From positions 1 through 59,129 of the forward strand of contig CAYPQD010000014.1 in NCBI GenBank assembly GCA_964412785.1: a DNA stretch of 59,129 bases. The letters run 5' to 3'. The notes under the pieces were generated by a model. It saw nothing but the letters and a program-made list of their open reading frames with translations. It was not told the origin of the DNA and searched no databases. Source of the DNA: UBA5336 sp964412785. Its GTDB lineage: Bacteria; Pseudomonadota; Alphaproteobacteria; Caulobacterales; Hyphomonadaceae. The position numbers and the translations under genes are program-made. Shown here piece after piece: positions 53,287-59,129 of this stretch (position 1 is the stretch's first letter; the number at the start of each line of letters is the position of its first letter).

Positions 53287-56200
53287 CTAGAGGCCGAAAT
53301 CGTCCTCGGGGCTGATCGCAGCGACCGGTTCGATCTCCACCGTGTTGATGTTGCCAAGGGTGGCCGCATCGCTGGACGCCGCATTGGCCACATCCTGCGC
53401 CGCGATCGTCGACGCGAAGGCGTCATAGGCATTGGCCGGGTCGTTCAGGATGGCCAGCGCCTCGGCCATGCCCGTAACGGAGAACTCCGCCTTGGCTGAG
53501 AAGGACGGCAGGGATGACGAGTTGAACTTGAAGTCCTGGCCGATCAGGTCCGCCTTGTCCACGCCCTGCAGCAGAATGGTATTGCCGTGGGTGTCGGAGA
53601 TCAGCACGCCATCCGGGGTGTCGACCGCGTGGTTGTTGATCACATCATTCGGACCTGTGAAGTCGGTAACGAAGGTGAAGTCGAGCTTCTCGCCGCCGAA
53701 GCCGGCAGCAAAGTCGGTGATGACGTCTTGGCCCCAACCATCGGAGAACACGAACTGGTCGGCATTAGCACCGCCGGTCAGGGTATCATTACCAGCCCCG
53801 CCCAGCAGGGTGTCCACGGCCTCGTCGCCAAGCAGGACGTCATCGCCATCGCCGCCCGCCAGCAGGTCGCGCTGGGTGCCGCCGCGCAGGACGTCATTAC
53901 CGGCGCCGCCATTGAGCGTGTCCTCCGACCGACCGCCGACCAGCAGGTCATCACCAGCGCCACCGTCAAGGCTGTCGAAGCCATTGCCCGAACTGAGGGT
54001 GTCATTGCCCCCCTCACCCATCATGGTGTCGTTACCCTCACCGCCGATCACCGTGTCATTGCCTCCGCCAGCGGAGATCATGTCATCGCCATTGTTGGCA
54101 TTGATGAAGTTGTCGGCAGTGTCAGTGAAGATGATGTCCGAGCCGGCCCCGGTGAGGAAGGTCTCGATATTCGTCACCGTGTCGGTGCCGAACCCGCTGC
54201 CACCGGCCGAGTTGGAGCTCAGGATCACAGCGATCGCTGTTGCGGCGAAGGAGGCATCATAGGTGTCGATGCCCGCGCCTCCGTCTATCGTGTCGTTACC
54301 GGCCGTCGGCGTGAACACGTTGTCGCCGGCATCGCCGGTGAGGTTGTCGGCGAAGTCGGAGCCGGCAATGTTCTCGAAGTTCGTGACCGAGTTGACACCG
54401 ATCGCACCGCCGAAGGCCGCATTGATCAGGAGGTTCACGGTCACTGACTGGCTCGAATTGGCAAAGTCGAGAAGGTCTGTGCCGGAGCCGCCGTCGAGAT
54501 CGTCATCGCCGCCTGCAACCGCCATGGTGTCATCGCCGTCGCCGAGGTCGATCGCATTGTTCGACGAGGAGCCGGTGACAAAGTCGTCACCAGAGCCGGT
54601 AATCAGGTCCTCAATCCCCGACAGGGTATCGGAGCCGGCCCCGCTGGCGCTGCCGCCGCCGAGGTCGATGATGAGGTTCACCGTCTCGCCGCTGGCATCG
54701 AGGAGGTCGGTGTCGGCCCCGCCGTCGAGGAGGTCGTCCCCGGCGGTGAAGGTCAGCGTGTCATTGCCCGCGCCGCCCATGAGCGTCTCATTGGCCGCGC
54801 CGGAGCCTTCCAGGCTGTCATTGCCATCTTCGCCATCGGCGTACGTGTTGCTGCCAGCGATGAGCGTATCGGCTCCGAGGCCGCCCATCAGGGTGACCGC
54901 ACCGAGCGCGCCGGTGAGCTGATCATTGCCCGAGCCGCCGATCAGCGTGCCCATGCCGCTGTCACCACCCTGCAGGGTGTCGGCCCCGGCGCCGCCGTCC
55001 AGCGTGTCGATGCCGCCGCCGGCCGCCGTCAGCAGGTCGTTACCGCTGCCGCCGAGGACGGAGTCGTCGCCGGCCCCGCCGGTCAGCGTGTCAGCCCCGG
55101 CACCGCCATCGATCGTGTCATTGCCATCACCGCCATCGACGCTGTCATTGCCGTCATTGGTGGTGAGGACGTTGTCGGCCGCATCGCCGATGACAGTGTC
55201 ATTGCCGCTGCCGGTGGTGACGTTCTCCACATTGGCGAGCGTGTCGGAACCGTCGCCGGTGGCCGTGCCCGCGGCGAGATCGACCGCGAGCGCCGCGCTC
55301 GCGCCGCTCTCGTCGAGCGTGTCGACACCGGCGCCGCCATCAAGGCTGTCATCGCCCGCGCCGCCGCGGATCACGTCATCATCATCGCCGCCATCGACGG
55401 TGTCGTTCCCGTCACCGCCATCCAGCGTGTCATTGCCTGTGCCGCCGAAGATCCCGTCATCGCCGCCAATCCCGTAGAATTCCTGGCCGTTCGGGTTGAC
55501 CCAGCTTGCCACGATATCGGCGCGGAAGCTGTCGGCATTCTCCGTACCCGTGATCACAGCGCCGTCCGGCGAAGAACTCAGCGGGTAGATGGAGACGCCC
55601 GTGCCGGCGGGGCTGAAGGTGTTGGCCCCGACAAAGGTGCTGAAGTCGGACGGGTTGTCGATCGCGCCCAGCGCGATCTGGGCGCCGACGGAGTCGATGA
55701 AGGTGTTGCCGGAAATGTCCGAGATCAGCGGCCCGTCGGCGTTGATGCCATTGCCATTGGCCTCGAAGGTGTTGCCGGTGACGACCGCGCCCGTTCCGAC
55801 ATTGAAGTAGATGCCGGAGCGCAGTTCCAGGATGTAGCTGTCCGATACGGTCAGGTTGTCGGCGCCGCCCGTGGTGAGGATGCCGCGCGTGCCGGTGTCC
55901 GTCGGGTAGTCGCCGTCCAGCACGGAGTTCGTGATGGTGACGTTGTCGGCGTCGATATAGACAAGGCGTGCGCCGGTCGCAGCACCGTCCTCGACGCGGA
56001 AACCGTCGAGCGTGCTGCCGGACGCAGCGCCGGTAAAGCTGATATCACCGGAGATGATCGTCTCCGCGCCGCGGCCCGGATCGGTGCCGGCGACGCCCGC
56101 CTGGGCTCCGATCAGGGTGACGTCCTTGTTGACCGTCACATTCTCCTCATAGGTCCCGGCGGCGACAAGGATCGTGTCGCCGGCCGAGGCCGCTTCAACC

Positions 56201-59129
56201 GCCGCCTGGATGGTGGCAAAGCCGCCGGCGCCGACGAGCAGAACGCTGGTGTCGGCGAACTGCAGGATCTCGGTGCCGATCGTGTCGGTGCCCTCGTCGA
56301 GGATGGCTGTGTCGGTGTCAGTCACCGTACCGGCCACCAGATCGATGTCATAGTCGGCAAAGTTACCGGCATAGATGGCGGTATCGGTGCCCGCGCCGCC
56401 ATCGAGGCTGTCATCGCCTTCGCCGCCGGTCAGGGCGTCCGCGCCATCGCCGCCGATGACGATGTCATCACCTGCGCTGCCATCAAGCGTATCATCGAAG
56501 TCGGTGCCCTTGAGGGAATCACGACCGTCGGAGCCGGCAATGTCGAGCGGGCTGTCATTGTTGCCGCCGCTGATGACGACGTTCTCGCCGGTCTGCAAGA
56601 CCGGCACGGTATCGGTCGTGGTGATCGAGGCGACCATGTCAGCAAAGGTGTTGCCGGACACCGTCGGATTATCGGAGTTGTTGGTGATCCGCACGCCGTC
56701 GAGGACGCTGGCGATAGTGTTGCCGGTGATTACCAGATCATTCGCCTCGCCGGACGAGGAGATAATCCCGTTCGTGGTGTTCGGGATAGTCGCGCCGAGA
56801 CCATCGACCGGGCCGGTGATGGTGTTGTTCAGCACCTGCACCCCGTCACCGGAGTCGAACAGCAGGATGCCCGAAGCGCTGCCCGTGGTGAAGAAGTCAT
56901 TGCCGAGCTGGCTGATCGTGTTGCCGGAGATCGTACCGGTCGGGCCGAACACCAGGGAGATGCCATTCTGGGCGATGCCGGAGGACAGGAAGCCGGACCC
57001 TTCAATCGTGTTGCCGGTCACAGTGACCGTGAGGCCCGCGCCGCGCAGGTCAATGCCGGTCTTCTGGAAGTCGGTGACCGTGTTGTCGGTGATGTCGAGG
57101 GTCCGCGCCACCGCATCGGTGTTGTTGGCGAAGATCGCCCGGCCGATCTGGGTGCCGGTCAGCGGCAGCGCGCCGCGGATGCCGGTGACGGTGAGGCTGT
57201 CGACCGTGCCGGAGCTGTTCTCATAATAGGTACCGTAGAACTGCGCCGACGTGCCGAGGCCGAGACCGTCGACCTTCATGTCCTCAAGCGTCACATTGCT
57301 GCTGTTGAGGACCGCGAACACCGCCTCGCCGCCGGTCGCCGTGGCGTTCGCCACCGGCGGGTCGACCATTTCCACGACGGAGCTGTCGCCCTGGCCGCGA
57401 ATGGTGAGGTTTGTGAACCCGTCAATCGTCACCTGCTCGGTGAACGTGCCGGCGCCAAGGAGGATGGTCTGGTCGTCGCTGGCGGCATCGACCGCGTCCT
57501 GGATGGTGTCGAAGGTGCCGATCAGATTGTCGGACGCATCGAAGAGCTGCACCGCCTGGGTCAGGTCGAGCAGGGTGCTGCTGGTGACGAAGCTCAGCTG
57601 CTCGATGTTGCTGAGGCTGTCGGCGCCTTCGTCGCCATCAACGGCATTGCCATCGGTGACGCCCGTGAACGCCGTCACGAAGCCGGAGGCATCCTTGGTC
57701 ACCCCGATGGTGTAGTCGCCGACGCTGCCGACATAGACCGCCGCATCGGTACCGTCGCCGCCATCCAGCGTGTCGTCGCCGCCTGCGCCGCGCAATGCCT
57801 CGCTGTTGGCATTGCCGGTGATCGCCTGGGCATCGCCATTGCCCTGCAGGGCAGAGGCGCCTGCCGCACCGGTGGCGTCGATGCCGAGGGCGGAGAAGTC
57901 GATATCGCCGCCAATGCCGTCAAGGTTGACCGGAAGGCTCCAGCCAGTGGTCGCGGTGATGGTGACGCCGGTGGCCGAAAGGCCGCTGACATCACTGTAA
58001 TTGTAGATTGCGAGGCCGACCTTCTCATAGACGCCGTCAATCGCGACAGTGTCGAGGGTGACAGTACCCATGGGCACGCCGTCGCCGCGGAACTGGATGG
58101 CGTTCTCGCCCGGGCCGGTGCCGCGGTCCTGGCCGGTGATGGTCAGGTTCTGCAGGGTCGCGTCGCCGGCATACTGGAAGAACAGGATATCGCCGTCACC
58201 GGAGGAGCCTGAGGGCTGGCCATTGCCAGTGAAGGTCGTGTCGGTGATCACCACATTGTCAAGGTCAACGAGGCTCGCGTTCCCCCCGATCTGTACGCCA
58301 TTTTTGGCATTCGCCTCGAAATGGGAGTTGGTGATTTCCAGCGTGCCGAGAATGGCATTATCGTCGAACTCGACACCGGACCCGTTCGAGCCGACGAAGG
58401 AGATGCCGTCGATGGAGACCGTCGCATCCGTTCCGAGGTCGCCGTCAATCTCGAAGGCCGAGCCGGAAGCGGGGGTGATGATGGTGTTGCCGACACCGGC
58501 GCCCTGGAAGCTGACCGCCCTGTTGACGGTCACGTTCTCATTGTAGGTGCCCGACGAGATGTAGATGATGTCACCGGCGTCTGCGGCGTCTACAGCGTCC
58601 TGAATGGTGGCGTATTCGCTGCCAGCGCCGACGATCCGCACGGTGATGCCGTCGCCGAATTCCAGCACTTCCACGCCGGTCAGCGTATCGGTGCCCTCAT
58701 CGCCGCTGGCCGCGGCGTCGGTGTCGGTCACCTCGACCGAGCCTTCCGCGAATGAGAAGTCGGCATAGTCACCGGCGAAATTCGCCGTGTCGATGCCAGC
58801 ACCGCCATCGAGGCTGTCATCGCCTTCGCCGCCGGTCAGGGCGTCATTGCCGAGGCCACCATTGATCTCATCACTCCCGGCACCGCCGCCCAGCGTATCG
58901 TCAAAATCGGTGCCGAGGATCTCATCGGTACCACCCGAACCGTCGAAGCTGAGCGCCGCGTCGTTGTCATTACCCCGAAGCTCGATATTGGCGCCGGTGA
59001 TGGTGCCATTGCCGTCGGTCGTGTCGACCGAGGCAATCATGTTCTGGAACGTGTTCCCGGAGACGTTCGGGTTGTCGACATTGTCCTCGATGGAGATGCC
59101 GTCGAGCACGCCGTCCAGCGTGTTGCCGG
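53287..59129 (-). CDS. large beta-helix/RTX repeat protein, 5' end cut by window edge
   Basis: At least 1,947 codons, open to the right edge, so the true start and any N-terminal domain are outside. Three parallel beta-helix blocks (each opening with an ATIQDAVDAADAGD-type strand and GTYNENVTVN) alternate with RTX calcium-binding nonapeptides such as GGEGDDSLDGGAG. A last RTX block of about 600 residues is followed by a 100-residue tail lacking Cys and ending SPEDDFGL, consistent with type I secretion. The protein is probably secreted or on the surface. No T1SS genes lie in the window. Enzymatic activity is not evident; it may be an adhesin or glycan-binding protein. Confidence 0.88.
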   Translation of the reverse strand, partial: GNTLDGVLDGISIEDNVDNPNVSGNTFQNMIASVDTTDGNGTITGANIELRGNDNDAALSFDGSGGTDEILGTDFDDTLGGGAGSDEINGGLGNDALTGGEGDDSLDGGAGIDTANFAGDYADFSFAEGSVEVTDTDAAASGDEGTDTLTGVEVLEFGDGITVRIVGAGSEYATIQDAVDAADAGDIIYISSGTYNENVTVNRAVSFQGAGVGNTIITPASGSAFEIDGDLGTDATVSIDGISFVGSNGSGVEFDDNAILGTLEITNSHFEANAKNGVQIGGNASLVDLDNVVITDTTFTGNGQPSGSSGDGDILFFQYAGDATLQNLTITGQDRGTGPGENAIQFRGDGVPMGTVTLDTVAIDGVYEKVGLAIYNYSDVSGLSATGVTITATTGWSLPVNLDGIGGDIDFSALGIDATGAAGASALQGNGDAQAITGNANSEALRGAGGDDTLDGGDGTDAAVYVGSVGDYTIGVTKDASGFVTAFTGVTDGNAVDGDEGADSLSNIEQLSFVTSSTLLDLTQAVQLFDASDNLIGTFDTIQDAVDAASDDQTILLGAGTFTEQVTIDGFTNLTIRGQGDSSVVEMVDPPVANATATGGEAVFAVLNSSNVTLEDMKVDGLGLGTSAQFYGTYYENSSGTVDSLTVTGIRGALPLTGTQIGRAIFANNTDAVARTLDITDNTVTDFQKTGIDLRGAGLTVTVTGNTIEGSGFLSSGIAQNGISLVFGPTGTISGNTISQLGNDFFTTGSASGILLFDSGDGVQVLNNTITGPVDGLGATIPNTTNGIISSSGEANDLVITGNTIASVLDGVRITNNSDNPTVSGNTFADMVASITTTDTVPVLQTGENVVISGGNNDSPLDIAGSDGRDSLKGTDFDDTLDGSAGDDIVIGGDGADALTGGEGDDSLDGGAGTDTAIYAGNFADYDIDLVAGTVTDTDTAILDEGTDTIGTEILQFADTSVLLVGAGGFATIQAAVEAASAGDTILVAAGTYEENVTVNKDVTLIGAQAGVAGTDPGRGAETIISGDISFTGAASGSTLDGFRVEDGAATGARLVYIDADNVTITNSVLDGDYPTDTGTRGILTTGGADNLTVSDSYILELRSGIYFNVGTGAVVTGNTFEANGNGINADGPLISDISGNTFIDSVGAQIALGAIDNPSDFSTFVGANTFSPAGTGVSIYPLSSSPDGAVITGTENADSFRADIVASWVNPNGQEFYGIGGDDGIFGGTGNDTLDGGDGNDTVDGGDDDDVIRGGAGDDSLDGGAGVDTLDESGASAALAVDLAAGTATGDGSDTLANVENVTTGSGNDTVIGDAADNVLTTNDGNDSVDGGDGNDTIDGGAGADTLTGGAGDDSVLGGSGNDLLTAAGGGIDTLDGGAGADTLQGGDSGMGTLIGGSGNDQLTGALGAVTLMGGLGADTLIAGSNTYADGEDGNDSLEGSGAANETLMGGAGNDTLTFTAGDDLLDGGADTDLLDASGETVNLIIDLGGGSASGAGSDTLSGIEDLITGSGDDFVTGSSSNNAIDLGDGDDTMAVAGGDDDLDGGSGTDLLDFANSSQSVTVNLLINAAFGGAIGVNSVTNFENIAGSDFADNLTGDAGDNVFTPTAGNDTIDGGAGIDTYDASFAATAIAVILSSNSAGGSGFGTDTVTNIETFLTGAGSDIIFTDTADNFINANNGDDMISAGGGNDTVIGGEGNDTMMGEGGNDTLSSGNGFDSLDGGAGDDLLVGGRSEDTLNGGAGNDVLRGGTQRDLLAGGDGDDVLLGDEAVDTLLGGAGNDTLTGGANADQFVFSDGWGQDVITDFAAGFGGEKLDFTFVTDFTGPNDVINNHAVDTPDGVLISDTHGNTILLQGVDKADLIGQDFKFNSSSLPSFSAKAEFSVTGMAEALAILNDPANAYDAFASTIAAQDVANAASSDAATLGNINTVEIEPVAAISPEDDFGL

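Noticed and set aside
53700..55500. Regular short repeats resembling a CRISPR array
   Set aside because: They are imperfect, in one open reading frame, and encode RTX nonapeptides; no uniform repeats and spacers, no cas genes.
53432..58755. Several long plus-strand frames opposite the RTX gene, rich in Ser/Pro
   Set aside because: Their repetitive sequence is the complement of RTX and beta-helix codons; no start signals.

Overview
The window is a high-GC chromosomal segment of an alphaproteobacterium, most likely from the Caulobacter/Maricaulis/Hyphomonas side of the class. This rests on gene content and order (SPOR-nagZ-scpA-scpB, radA-cvpA-purF-SDR, glnD-murJ-trpS, tsaB-rimI-fur, ccoNOQPGHIS beside fixLJ), an alphaproteobacterial-type Fur, and many 4-bp ATGA gene junctions. 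No rRNA, tRNA, CRISPR array or intact transposase was seen. The assignment is inference from content; nothing was searched.

Layout. 0.2-5.1 kb: minus-strand run scpB-scpA-nagZ-SPOR, then dgt, divergent from erpA. 5.7-7.7 kb: a DUF2157-like membrane protein converging on an unrecognised protein. 7.9-22.3 kb: plus-strand housekeeping genes radA, cvpA, purF, an SDR, glnD, murJ, trpS, a PCu(A)C copper chaperone, a DUF2333-like protein, nfuA, a RutE-type nitroreductase, tsaB, rimI and fur. 22.6-28.6 kb: accessory genes (ECF sigma factor with an overlapping methyltransferase, glycine-zipper protein, tlyA, CuZn-SOD-like lipoprotein, TadG-like von Willebrand protein, nitroreductase), dense in a dispersed repeat.

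28.7-38.6 kb looks like an acetate uptake and activation module: a DcaP-like porin followed by acs, a LuxR-type response regulator converging on a transporter-fused hybrid kinase (CrbR/CrbS-like), and an ActP-like symporter with its small DUF4212 subunit. 38.9-47.0 kb is a complete minus-strand cbb3 oxidase and maturation cluster, including the short ccoQ and ccoS genes and an extra 59-residue membrane protein. 47.2-49.9 kb holds a small Cys-containing membrane protein, haem-sensor fixL, fixJ and a single-domain receiver that may act like FixT. 50.0-53.1 kb is a retropepsin / inactive transglutaminase-7TM / RimK-like ATP-grasp operon of poorly known function. 53.3 kb to the right edge is one large open gene for a beta-helix/RTX protein, cut by the window end.

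The most notable structure outside genes is a dispersed element of about 80-125 bp with ATACC...GGTAT ends and up to three hairpins. I count five copies plus one solo palindrome. Three start on the last base of a TGA stop codon, and one lies in frame inside the 5' end of the von Willebrand-domain gene.
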